Below, in pieces: positions 8,671 through 19,000 of a DNA stretch of 64,000 nucleotides. The first letter of the stretch is position 1. The number at the start of each line of letters is the position of its first letter. The stretch comes from CAILZL01 sp050181835 (GTDB lineage: Bacteria; Pseudomonadota; Gammaproteobacteria; Steroidobacterales; Steroidobacteraceae). The stretch spans positions 124,001 through 188,000 of the forward strand of contig JBFXCU010000002.1 in NCBI GenBank assembly GCA_050181835.1, read 5' to 3'. The position numbers and the translations under genes were made by a program. Under the pieces are notes generated by a model. It searched no databases. It saw nothing but the letters and a program-made list of their open reading frames with translations, and was not told the DNA's origin.

Positions 8671-9531
8671 ATGAAAATTTCTTTGAAACAGGTTTTGGCA
8701 ACAGGCGCGCTAGTCGCGATGTCCTCAGTTGCATTGGCCGATAGCAATGACGCTGTTGCGCCAGCTTATGCATCGATCGGCGATGTTACGCCAGTGACCA
8801 CTAACACCACTAACAATAACGGTGGTTTGCAATTCATGCTGTTCAACAGCGATGTGGGTGGTAGCGTGTGGAGTCTTAGTCAGTACTTGGGCTTGAATCT
8901 GAACGATGTACTGCCCACCAATATGGACGCAAGCGATGGTGCAGGTCTGACTTTAAGCTGGACAATTCCTACACTTAGCAGTCTGGTATCCAGCAGTGGT
9001 GTTGCTACCGCTGATCTTCGCTGGGGCGTGGCTGCCGCTGACACGGCGCAATTTTTGACCGCTGCAGCAGGCACCATGCGTCTGGCGACTACCGTACTGA
9101 CCAGTACTGGCGATCTTGGTATTACCAATCAGCAACTAGCCAATACCACTCCTAGGCATGCGGCTGTCGCGGCGGCCAATAACCAGACAGCTGGATCACT
9201 GGATGTAAACACCACGGGCTTCGTGGGCAATGATCTTCTCGGTAATTTGAGTACTACCTACTATGCAACCGGTGGCTTCACGTGGGCGGGTACTGTGTCT
9301 GATACCTTGGCCATGTATCTGTACTCGAACACTGGTAGCAGTCTTCAAAGCCAGGCAAACGTTGAAGCAAATGCCACTCAGTATGCCGGTATCTGGTCGT
9401 TGGATTTGGCCAATAACTTGCTGAGCTACACCGTTTCGCCAAGCAGTCCGGTGCCAGTGCCAGCCGCTATCTGGCTGTTGCTTTCGGGTCTGGGTGGCTT
9501 GGGTGTGATCGGTCGTCGTAAGGCGGCCTGA
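8671..9531 (+). CDS. VPLPA/PEP-CTERM sorting-signal protein
   Basis: A 286-residue secreted protein with an N-terminal signal peptide (about residues 1–23, cut after SSVALA). The middle is Thr/Asn/Ser-rich and of unknown function. A C-terminal sorting signal starts at VPVPAAIWLLLSGLGGL and ends with a basic cluster (GRRKAA). The tripartite tail (VPxPA motif, hydrophobic helix, Arg/Lys end) marks substrates of exosortases. The exosortase encoded at 56431 is the likely processing enzyme. The middle gives no recognisable domain. It is 113 bp upstream of the exported gene at 9645, separated by a hairpin. Confidence 0.86.
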   Translation: MKISLKQVLATGALVAMSSVALADSNDAVAPAYASIGDVTPVTTNTTNNNGGLQFMLFNSDVGGSVWSLSQYLGLNLNDVLPTNMDASDGAGLTLSWTIPTLSSLVSSSGVATADLRWGVAAADTAQFLTAAAGTMRLATTVLTSTGDLGITNQQLANTTPRHAAVAAANNQTAGSLDVNTTGFVGNDLLGNLSTTYYATGGFTWAGTVSDTLAMYLYSNTGSSLQSQANVEANATQYAGIWSLDLANNLLSYTVSPSSPVPVPAAIWLLLSGLGGLGVIGRRKAA

Positions 9532-9563
9532 GTTCGCCATTCCGAACCTGGTTTGACACTGCC

Positions 9564-9598
9564 CCTGATGACGATAGTCACAAACAATCGTCATCAGG
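9564..9598 (+). other. Stem-loop after VPLPA-CTERM gene
   Basis: CCTGATGACGAT and ATCGTCATCAGG form a perfect 12-bp stem with an 11-nt loop. No T-run follows, so it is not a classical terminator. It could stabilise the upstream transcript end or act as a weak or rho-assisted stop between the two genes. Confidence 0.55.
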
Positions 9599-9644
9599 TT
9601 GCAAAGAGAAATGTTCTAACTGCTATTTATTTCTGGAGATTGTT

Positions 9645-11195
9645 ATGAAATCCTTGTCTGTTAAATTCGCCGTTGCCAGCGCCTTGTCGCTGGCCGGTTT
9701 TAGCGCCATGGCAGCGGGCCTTGCGCCTAGCGCGATCACGGGCGCAACGATTATTCGCGTCGGTGGCGCCACTGCGACGAATAACGCCATTGGTAATGTC
9801 ATGAAAATTGCTGTGGGTGGTATTTGTCAGGCCGGCACGCTATCGGTGCTGACTAGCTCGACCGCTGGCAACGTCATATATCTTTGCTCAGCCAATGCCA
9901 TCGCTGGTTCGCCTGCTATTGCAGCTGGTACCACGATTGCGCTGATTAAAGAGTCTAATGGTGGTTCTGCTAACGGCATCACTCCAGTATCTTCAGCCGC
10001 TGGAACACTGCTGTTCTTGGATACCACGGCGGCCAATCTTGGTGCCTGCACTGCCGGCACTGACGTTGCAGCAACTGGTGATTTCGCGACGTTCACCCCA
10101 TACACCTGCGGTGCCACCGTGACAGCCTCACAGCAGCATCCACATGTGGGTATTTCTGACGTTGATCCGGGAACGTTCGTAGGTAATGGCGGTGTATCCG
10201 CTGCTCAGATTGCCGCGTTCAATGCACCGGGATCTGCCACGTCCGTAGTGGGCGTTACCTTCAATCCGATTGTCAGTGATAACTTGTTCCTTGCCTTACA
10301 GAAAGCACAAGGCTTGGACGCTTCTGGCGCTGAAGACCTGAGCAGCGTCAGCAAGATGCCGACAATGTCTAGCTCGCAACTGCGTGCGTTGTTCACCAGT
10401 CAGCAGGTATTGACCACCCAGTTCTATAGCAATGGGGTGCAGTTGAGCAGCTACGGTGCGGACGTTAACTCAGGTTCATCCGATGGCCTCATTCATCTAT
10501 GTCGTCGTGGCAATAGCTCAGGCACCATGACCAGCTTTAAACTACAGTTCCTCGGTGAAGGCTGCACCAAGAATGCTGGTAGTGTTAGTGCCTTTGCCAC
10601 TCCCGAAAACAGCGATGAAGCTGTGGGTTCTGCTTGGGTGGCTGGTACCAACGGCGGCGATATCGTATTCGCTGGTTCGGGCTCTGGTGATGTGCGCTCT
10701 TGCGTTAACTATCACAGTCAGAATGGTAACTATGCTGTGGGTGTTGCCAGCACGGAGTCGCTACCTGCGGCCACCGGTAGTTCCAACCTATTCCGCTACA
10801 TCAAGGTAGATGGTGCTGAGCCAACGACGAAGGCAGTGATGGAAGGTCGTTATGACTTCTTCACCGAAAATACCTTCAATGTGCCTAGCTTCCAGGCAAG
10901 CACCGCGCAGTCGACCATTTTCGGTCAGTTGCGCTCGTTGATTGCCACGCCTTCCGTAATCGCCAAGGTCAACGAGGCTTGGTACAAAGCCGCCGCCTTG
11001 ACGGGCGCCAGCGACGGCACAAGCGATACGGGTATTCTGGCGATTCCATCGGCGTCGGTGAGCCCCACCTTCCCGATCGTGGCTCTAGGAGCGAACTCGG
11101 TTCGTACCAAGCCAGTCAACAGTCAGCGTCGTAATGCGCCGGGTGCATCAGCCAATAACTGCAATCGTCCTTATACGGCCTATCCATCACTCTAA
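9645..11195 (+). CDS. Exported protein, PstS-like (substrate-binding fold) predicted
   Basis: A 516-residue protein with a clear signal peptide (residues 1–24, ending SAMAAG). The body is Ala/Ser/Thr/Gly-rich with scattered cysteines. Segments such as HVGISDVDPGTF, AFATPENSDEAVG and AVMEGRYDFFTENTF remind me of PstS-type periplasmic binding proteins, where a 'GISD' segment and a late 'Y...YV' segment frame the ligand site. No C-terminal sorting tail is visible; the end is rich in Asn, Arg and Pro. It is bounded downstream by a strong terminator, so it is not co-transcribed with the two-partner secretion genes. The function is unproven and the fold assignment is tentative. Confidence 0.6.
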   Translation: MKSLSVKFAVASALSLAGFSAMAAGLAPSAITGATIIRVGGATATNNAIGNVMKIAVGGICQAGTLSVLTSSTAGNVIYLCSANAIAGSPAIAAGTTIALIKESNGGSANGITPVSSAAGTLLFLDTTAANLGACTAGTDVAATGDFATFTPYTCGATVTASQQHPHVGISDVDPGTFVGNGGVSAAQIAAFNAPGSATSVVGVTFNPIVSDNLFLALQKAQGLDASGAEDLSSVSKMPTMSSSQLRALFTSQQVLTTQFYSNGVQLSSYGADVNSGSSDGLIHLCRRGNSSGTMTSFKLQFLGEGCTKNAGSVSAFATPENSDEAVGSAWVAGTNGGDIVFAGSGSGDVRSCVNYHSQNGNYAVGVASTESLPAATGSSNLFRYIKVDGAEPTTKAVMEGRYDFFTENTFNVPSFQASTAQSTIFGQLRSLIATPSVIAKVNEAWYKAAALTGASDGTSDTGILAIPSASVSPTFPIVALGANSVRTKPVNSQRRNAPGASANNCNRPYTAYPSL

Positions 11196-11208
11196 TGATG
11201 GAGGCTGA

Positions 11209-11232
11209 AGTCAGGCAGAAGAAGGCCTGACT
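11209..11232 (+). other. Inverted repeat (possible stem-loop)
   Basis: AGTCAGGC and GCCTGACT pair over 8 bp around an 8-nt loop, just after the stop of the gene ending at 11195 and 12 bp before the strong terminator. It may be a first, weaker RNA hairpin of a double transcript end. Confidence 0.45.
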
Positions 11233-11243
11233 TTCAACTAGTG

Positions 11244-11274
11244 GGCGGCATCACTATGGTGATGCCGCCTTTTT
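11244..11274 (+). terminator. Rho-independent terminator
   Basis: GGCGGCATCAC and GTGATGCCGCC form a perfect 11-bp GC-rich stem with a 4-nt loop, followed directly by five T residues. It ends the transcript of the gene at 9645 and isolates the two-partner secretion operon. Confidence 0.92.
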
Positions 11275-11331
11275 CGGTTGCTAACTCATCTTCATCGCGC
11301 AAACCGTTTGCGTTCACCCATTGCGATTGTC

Positions 11332-13032
11332 ATGCCCTTGTCATCGTCTGCCGGTATTAATTACGGTTTAACTTTACCCGGTTGGTGGCGCTGTCCAGCG
11401 TCAAGGATTGCTTTTATCGTGTTATCACGTTTTATCATTCTCGGTTCGATCCACGTGTGTCTTGCTACGTTGATGGTTGGTACCGCAAGTGCGCAGGAAG
11501 CACCAGCGACAGTTGCTGCTGACAACCGCTTCAACATCAATGAGTTTCGAATTCTTGGTAATACCACGCTGAGTGCAATTAATGTCGAAACCACAGTCTT
11601 TCCTTATTTGGGCGACAACAAGACTATTGCCGATGTTGAGCAAGTACGACAGGTGCTGGAAAAGCTCTATAAGGACAAGGGCTACGGTGCGGTGTATGTG
11701 GACATACCAGAACAATCGGTTGACTCTGGCGTGGTGCGATTAAAAGTGACTGAGGGCAAGCTGGATCGAGTACGCATCACTGGTGCGCGTTACTTTGCCA
11801 ATGGAAAAATCCGCGAGAAGCTCATCGCCTTGACTCCTGGCACGGTGCTCAATCTGCCTGAGTTGCAGGCTCAACTTGGCGAGGTGAACTCGCAAGCGCG
11901 TGATCGCGTAATCACGCCGGTTCTAAAGGCAGGTCGATCGCCCGGTACAGTGGATATGGAGCTAAAGGTGCAGGATAACCTGCCGTTTCATGGCAGCGTT
12001 GAACTGAATGATCGCTACAGCGCCAACACCACTAAAACTCGCGCCAGCGTCAATCTCAGCTATGACAACCTGTTCCAGAAATTCCACAGTCTGTCGTTTC
12101 AGTACCAGACCTCACCTACGGACTTAAAAGAAACGCGGGTACTGGCAGCGACTTATTTGGCACCACTCAAAAATGGTAATTTGCTGGCAGTCTACGCGGT
12201 CGATACCAACAGTGACTTTGCTGTTGTGAGTACTGGCGGTGATCTTTCAGTACTGGGTGCCGGCAACATTTATGGTCTTCGTTATATCGTGCGCCTGCCG
12301 GTGGTGGACAGATATTCGCAGAACGTCACACTTGGTGCAGATTACAAAAACTTTGCTGACAACATCGTGTTGGCGGATGGTGCTAAGGATACCACTCCCA
12401 TCCGTTATATGACCTGGTCGGCTGCTTATGGCGGCACGCAAACGCGCGATAGCAGCACTACAGGATTCAATCTGGGTGCCAACTTAGGTCTCCGCGGTGT
12501 GGTTAACGATCAAGCACAGTTCAGCTACAAGCGTTATCAAGGTAAGGCCAATTTCTTTTATATGCGTGGTGATGCCAATCATACGCAAAGTTTGTGGGGC
12601 AACAGTGCGGTGTTTTTGCGTGCCACTGGACAATATTCGCTAGAGCCGCTGATTAGCAATGAACAGTTCGCTACCGGTGGTGCGGACGGAGTGCGTGGCT
12701 ACCTTGAATCAGCACAATTAGCTGATTCTGGCCTTTCCTTCAGTTTGGAACTTCGCTCGCCATCGTTACATCAGTGGCTGGGCAGTTGGGCTCAGCAGTG
12801 GATGCTCTTTGCCTTTTACGATGCTGCACATATGCAGCAGATTTATCAGCGTATTGAAAATGGCGTCGCATACGACTCGAGCGTGAAGCTATCAAGTGTC
12901 GGCGCCGGTATGCGCTTTGCGGGTTTTAGCGGGCTTGAGGCATCGTTGGACTGGGCTTATGCATTGCGACCACTGGGCGAAATTGGCAAGGGCGATTCAC
13001 GCATTCACTTCAAGGTGCGCTATGCGTTCTAA
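11332..13032 (+). CDS. TpsB outer-membrane transporter (ShlB/FhaC/HecB family)
   Basis: This is the outer-membrane pore of a two-partner secretion system. Order: a signal sequence ending near MVGTASAQ, a first POTRA domain (FNINEFRILGNTTLS ... YKDKGYGAVYVDIPEQ), a second POTRA (DRVRITGARYF), then a C-terminal 16-strand-type beta-barrel ending in the aromatic RIHFKVRYAF. The barrel motif GGADGVRGYLES matches the VRGY signature on loop L6 of the Omp85/TpsB superfamily. It recognises the TPS domain of its partner, encoded immediately downstream. The start is uncertain: ATG 11332 gives a long leader. A GTG at 11419 preceded by AAGGA gives a compact 27-residue signal peptide. A TTG at 11278 is also in frame. 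Confidence 0.93.
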   Translation: MPLSSSAGINYGLTLPGWWRCPASRIAFIVLSRFIILGSIHVCLATLMVGTASAQEAPATVAADNRFNINEFRILGNTTLSAINVETTVFPYLGDNKTIADVEQVRQVLEKLYKDKGYGAVYVDIPEQSVDSGVVRLKVTEGKLDRVRITGARYFANGKIREKLIALTPGTVLNLPELQAQLGEVNSQARDRVITPVLKAGRSPGTVDMELKVQDNLPFHGSVELNDRYSANTTKTRASVNLSYDNLFQKFHSLSFQYQTSPTDLKETRVLAATYLAPLKNGNLLAVYAVDTNSDFAVVSTGGDLSVLGAGNIYGLRYIVRLPVVDRYSQNVTLGADYKNFADNIVLADGAKDTTPIRYMTWSAAYGGTQTRDSSTTGFNLGANLGLRGVVNDQAQFSYKRYQGKANFFYMRGDANHTQSLWGNSAVFLRATGQYSLEPLISNEQFATGGADGVRGYLESAQLADSGLSFSLELRSPSLHQWLGSWAQQWMLFAFYDAAHMQQIYQRIENGVAYDSSVKLSSVGAGMRFAGFSGLEASLDWAYALRPLGEIGKGDSRIHFKVRYAF

Positions 13033-13066
13033 TTTGCTGAGCACTGATCTTAATGGCGGCACGAAC

Positions 13067-16000
13067 ATGACTTTCAATGCAGACCAGAGAATGGAACGCT
13101 TGATCATTGCACAAGCGGTTCGTCGGGTGTTACGTGGGCCCCGCGCGCGTCTAGGGTTGCTACGAGGGTTGTCACTGGCGTGTGTGATCGGTTTAAATAT
13201 GTCTGTTGCCAATGCAGAGTTGCCGCAGATTTGCGTTACTTGTGCAGCTGGCACAGTGACTAACTTTGTTACCAATGGCGCTGCGACCTACACCACTGTT
13301 GGCAATAACATGACGGTGAGTCAATCCACCGCGAATGCCACGCTGAATTGGCAAAGCTTTAATATCTCGAACGGTAGCTCAGTAGAGTTCAAACAACCCG
13401 GCACTGACTCCGTCGCACTCAATCGTATTTATCAAACCAGCGCCTCGCAGATACTTGGCAACTTGACCGCGAATGGTCGTGTATATCTGTTGAATCAAAA
13501 TGGCATAGTGTTTGGCAATGGTGCGCAGGTGAATGTAGCGGGGCTGATCGCTAGCTCGCTGGACTTGTCTTCTGCAGCACTTGAATCGGGCATTGCCAAC
13601 GCGGCTCTCGCTTCATCGCCGTCATTCCAGTTGTTCGCCAATGGCAACCCCACTGGCGATGTCAGCGTATGGCAAGGTGCATCGATTACGACCACGGAAG
13701 GTGGGCAGGTACTGATACTGGCACCGAATGTCAGCAATGCGGGCGTGATAACCACGCCGGGCGGGCAGACAGTACTGGCTGCTGGTTCATCGGTTTATCT
13801 ATATAACCGGGACGACGTCAATTTGCGTGGTCTGTGGGTTGAGGTTGCCGCCGGTGATGGGGAAGTAACCAATGGCGTTGCAAGTAACGCTACGGTCACC
13901 AACCCCAGTCAACTCGTTGGCCAGATTGTTGCCGAGCGCGGCAATATTACTTTGGCGGGTATGGCTGTGAATCAGCTGGGGAGACTGTCTGCGACGACCT
14001 CTGTCAGTCAGGGCGGCTCCATCAAGTTGCTGGCGCGTACTGACAGCAGCGTGAGCAATACCTTAAATGCGACCAAGGGTACGCAGGGTAATTTGCTGTT
14101 GGGAGCAAACTCATTGACCAGCATTCTGCTTGATGACAGCGGTGACGTGTCGGTGGATTCGAGCACACAGCCGCAATCACAAGTCGAGCTTGATGCCAAC
14201 AAAGTTGTGCTGGAAAACGGTGCCAAGATTATCGCGCCACATGGAAATGTCAGCATTACCGCGCGGCGCGAAGGGAATACGGATACGTCCCTGTTTGGTT
14301 CCGGTAGTTCCGATTCTCGTATTTATATCGGCACAGATGTCTTAATTGATGTATCCGGTGCTGCAATCAACAAAACCATGGCCAGCAATGTCATCTCCGT
14401 AGAATTACGTGGCGATGAATTGGCCAACAGTGAGTTGCAGCGCGACGGTGTGCTGCGCGGCAAGACAGTACAGGTAGATGTGCGACAGTCAGGTACCAAT
14501 GCCGATGGTACAGCGTGGGTGGGTAGCCCTATCGGCGATTTAAGTGGCTGGGTAGCGAACATAGAAAGAGATGTAAACGAACGCAGTTTGACAGGCGGCT
14601 CGGTCAGTCTGAAATCGCAAGGCGATGTCATTGTTGATTCAGGCGCGGTGATCAATTTATCCGGTGGCGCGATTAACTTTGCGGCCGGATATATCAATAC
14701 CTCCTCGTTAATTGGTGCCGATGGCAGCATCTACGATATGGCTGATGCAAGCCCGGATCGAATTTATTTGGGTCTGGCAAGTTCCAATACTGTCACTAGC
14801 GTAACCGATGCGCGATGGGGCATTACCCGAAGTTACGTAGGGGCTGCATCGCAAGGCAGGTATGAAGCTGCTTATCAGGAAGGCAAGGACGCAGGCGAAC
14901 TTACGATTCTGGGTCAAAAGGTGGTGTTAAACGGTGATATCAATGCTGAGACCGTAAGCGGTGTTTACCAAAGAAATTCATCGTCAGCATTCAACGTCGC
15001 CACGGCAACGTCATTATATCGACCTTATGATGAGTTGCCGTTGTCGGGCAAGTTGGTGTTGGGGCAGACTTCAAACGAGGTGCTTGCGACCAATGGCAAT
15101 CTGGATTTCGGTTTATCAAGTGTGAGCTTCACAAGCGGTCAGCTAGCGCAGCTCGGCGCGGGATTTAATCCATGGTCGGATCCGCTGGCTAGCGCCTTTG
15201 ACACGTTAAATCTGTCGACAGCTCTGTTTCGAGTTGGTGGGCTTGGTCAGTTGACACTGAGATCCAATGGACTGGTGACACTCGATGCGGCTTCATCTTT
15301 GAACTTTCCATTATGGGGAACCCTAGATGTTATTGCTGGTGCAATAGACGTGGCAGGCAACATCATCAGTAGCTCCGGCAACGTAAGTTTGATTTCACAA
15401 CCCACAGCAAAGATAGAAGAATTGACTGGTGGCGTGACATTACGTGCTGGTGCGGTAATTGATGTTAGCGGCAAGTGGGTTAACGATTCTGAACTGACAC
15501 ATTCACCGCAAGCATCGCTCGTGCCATTAGCCATAGATGGTGGCAGCGTTAATCTTGGCGCGGAGCATAATGCTTTGACCCTTGAATACGGAAGCCTTAT
15601 TGATGTGTCTGGGGGTGCGCGCTTGACGAGTACTGGTAAATTTGTTTCTGGTAATGCGGGCTCGATTTCACTAAGTAATTCTGCGGGTGAAGCAGGTCAG
15701 GCAAGTATGTTTGAGTCGGCCGCCGAGTTGCGTGGTTTTGCGTTCGCCAATGGCGGCAGTCTCACTATTTCAACTACCGCTATTTGCATCTCAGGTGCTA
15801 TCACTGAATGTCAGCAGCGGGACCTGTCCACTCTGCTGCATCTTGATCCCGGCATGTTTTTGCAGGGTGGATTCGGTGCTTATGCGCTTACCGCAAATCA
15901 GGGTGGAATTGACGTGACCCCAGGCACGGAAATTCGTTTGCAGCAGCAAAACTGGATAGCCACTACGTCAATGGCCTCGGTAATATCAGGCACACCTGTT

Positions 16001-19000
16001 ACTGGGTTCGCCAGAGTCGGCTTGCTGCCTGATTATCTACGCAATGCCGCTGATTTGTCGCTGAATGTATCACCAAGCCTGCCGCTCTCGCAGCCATACA
16101 CGGCGACAACTTTCGCTGTCGCACCAAGTTTGACTATCGGTACCAACGCGCAGATTCTGGGTGACACTGGTGCTCATATTGCCCTTGAATCCAGTACCAG
16201 ATTACTGGTCAATGGCAGAATTGCGACAGCTGCTGGCGATATCTCGCTTAAGTTAAATTCTGATCTTTATCTTGGTGAGACTGCCTCTGCTGCACTGTAT
16301 TTTGCTGACCAGGGTATCTGGTTAGGTGGCGACGCAAAGTTGAGTGCTGTCGGCACGACCGTGTTGTATCCCAATTCATTAGGTTACTTGCTTGGTGATG
16401 TGCTTGAAGGTGGCAGTGTTCGCATTGACGCAGATCGAGGTCATGTAATTAGTTCGGCGGGCTCGTTGATTGATGTGTCAGGAACAGCGGCAGTGCTGTC
16501 AATCAAGGCTGATGCACAGGGCAGGTATGCCAATAAAGTTATCGGTTCCCAAGGTGGATCCATAGCCATCGAAGCATCTGAAGCCATTGTCATTGGTGGG
16601 GACTTGGCAGGTAGATCAGGTACGTCGCAGCAAGCCGGTGGAACCTTGCAAGTTTCACTTGATTCGAGACAACGACGTGATCCAGGTCAGCAGGGTTCGC
16701 AATCCACTCAGCAGTCCGCCTTCCCCAATGGGTCACGAGTGATAGAACTGGTTGCTGACGACTCGCCGATTGCATTTGGCAATGCTACTTTACCGGTCGG
16801 TTATCAAGCCCGCGCGATTGTTTCAGCGGCAAAGGTCGAGGCGGGTGGTTTCGATGCATTGAGCTTAACGGCGCAAACGTTTGAAACTGCCGAATCTGGC
16901 GCGCAAGTCAGGCATAACGGTGAAGTAAAATTGATTGGTGATGTGTCGCTTGAGTTAGCACGCAGCGTGACTATTCGGTCCGAAGTGATTGGCTCTGACG
17001 GTGGTAATGCTCGTATTTCGGCACCTATGGTGTCGTTGGGAAACACCAGTACGCTTTATCAGTCTCCGTTATCAAGCGCGACGGGCGCTGGCCAGTTGCT
17101 CATTGACGCGCAGCAGATAGACCTGATCGGCAACAGCGTATTACGCGGTTTTGACCAGGCAACTTTGCAGTCTTCTGGCGATGTGCGCTTGATGGGTGCT
17201 GTACAGACGGCTGTTACCGATCAATTGCTGGGTTCTTTGACCACCAATGGATCATTGGCGATTGCTGCCGCACAGCTGTATCCGACTACTCTGAGTACTT
17301 TCACTGTTGAGGCGGGTGAGGCGAATAACGGCAGGTTAGAGATTAGGCAATCCGGTACAGCCGCTGATGCGTTATCTGCGGGTGGTCAACTGATATTGCG
17401 TGCACCGACGATTGTTCAAGCTGGCACTGTGCGTGCGCCGTTCGGTACCATCACCTTAGATTCAGCTGATATCACGCTGGCAACGGGCAGTGTGACTTCA
17501 ACAAGTGGCGAGGGACTGACAGTTCCGTTTGGTGAAACCCAAGGTGGGATTGACTGGGCTTACGTATTGTCTGATCTCAAAACATTGCTTTATGGTGTAG
17601 GTGAAAAAACGTTGCCCTCACAGCATATTAATCTTATAGGCAACAACATCAATTTTCAGAACGGCGCCACGCTGGATGTAACCGGTGGTGGTGACCTGAT
17701 GGCGAGCGAGTTCATCCAGGGTACGGGAGGTAAGCTTGATATTCTTGGTGACAATAACAGTAACAATAGTTTTGCCATTCTGTCGGCCAATTCGTTGGCG
17801 TCTGCTGCGTACGACGAAGCCATTTATGCGACCGCATCGAATTTGATAGGAAAAAGTGTCTACCTGTCTGGTACCAGTGATCTGCCAGCTGGAGACTATA
17901 TTGTTCTGCCTGCCAAGTATGCGTTGCTGCCAGGTGGTTATCTTATAACGCAAGCATCCGGTTATCAGGACATCACCGCGGGCGAACGCTATGCGCAGGC
18001 AAATGGTGCCACGGTGGTTTCTGGTTATTTCACCGACACCGGCACTCAATATCGCGACGCGCGTACCAGTGGCTTTATTGTGCTACCCGGTACTGCAGTT
18101 CAAAACAAGGCCCAGTACACCTTAACCAGCGCTGATAGCTTCTTTACCGAACAAGCACAGGCTGCGGGAAAGAATGTGCAACGTCTGCCAAAGGATGCAG
18201 GCACTGTGTCGATTAATGCCAACAAACTGCTGAACCTAGACGGCCAATTTCTTTCCCAGAGTAGTGCTAACGGTCGAGGTGCGGCTGTCGATATCGCCAG
18301 TGCTGCAATTGAAGTAGTAACCGATGCCACTACAGCACCGTCTCAAGCTGGCGTGCTTGCTATCAAAGCGGCTGATCTGAATGCGTTGGGTGCGGAATCA
18401 ATTCTGTTGGGTGGTTCCCGAACAGAAGATGAAAACGGTATTAGCGTGCAAACCAGTTCTACCAGTGTTGTTATTGATACTGGCGCTGCGCTAAATGGTC
18501 CGGAGGTGATGCTAGTAGCCACGGACAAAATTGCGGTCGCGTCTGGTGCGTCGATAACGGCCGTTGGTGATGAAGTCAAATCAAGTGACATTGTTCTTGA
18601 TGGTGACGGTGTTGTTGTGCGGGTATCAACTGGTGCGGCAGGGAATGTGACGCGCACTAACTATACCAATTCTGGTGCGATACTTGACATTGAGAGTGGT
18701 GCGGATCTAGTTGCCATCAGCGGATCAATTTCAATGGAGTCTTCTGGTATCGGTAGTTTGGCAGGCAGGTTGTCGGTTGCACAAGGTGAACTCAGTGTTA
18801 CCGGTAATCGTATCAGTCTGGGCAATGCGTCTGCGGTGACCGATGGTTGGAGTATTGACACCGAGAAATTGTCGGATCTCAATCTCGACCTCTTCAGTTT
18901 GAATAGCCGATCTTCAATTGATGTTTACGGCGACCTCGCGCTGTCACTTGCCAACCTCAAGCTTGGTGCTGCTGCGTTGCGCGGATTCGATGATGGAACA

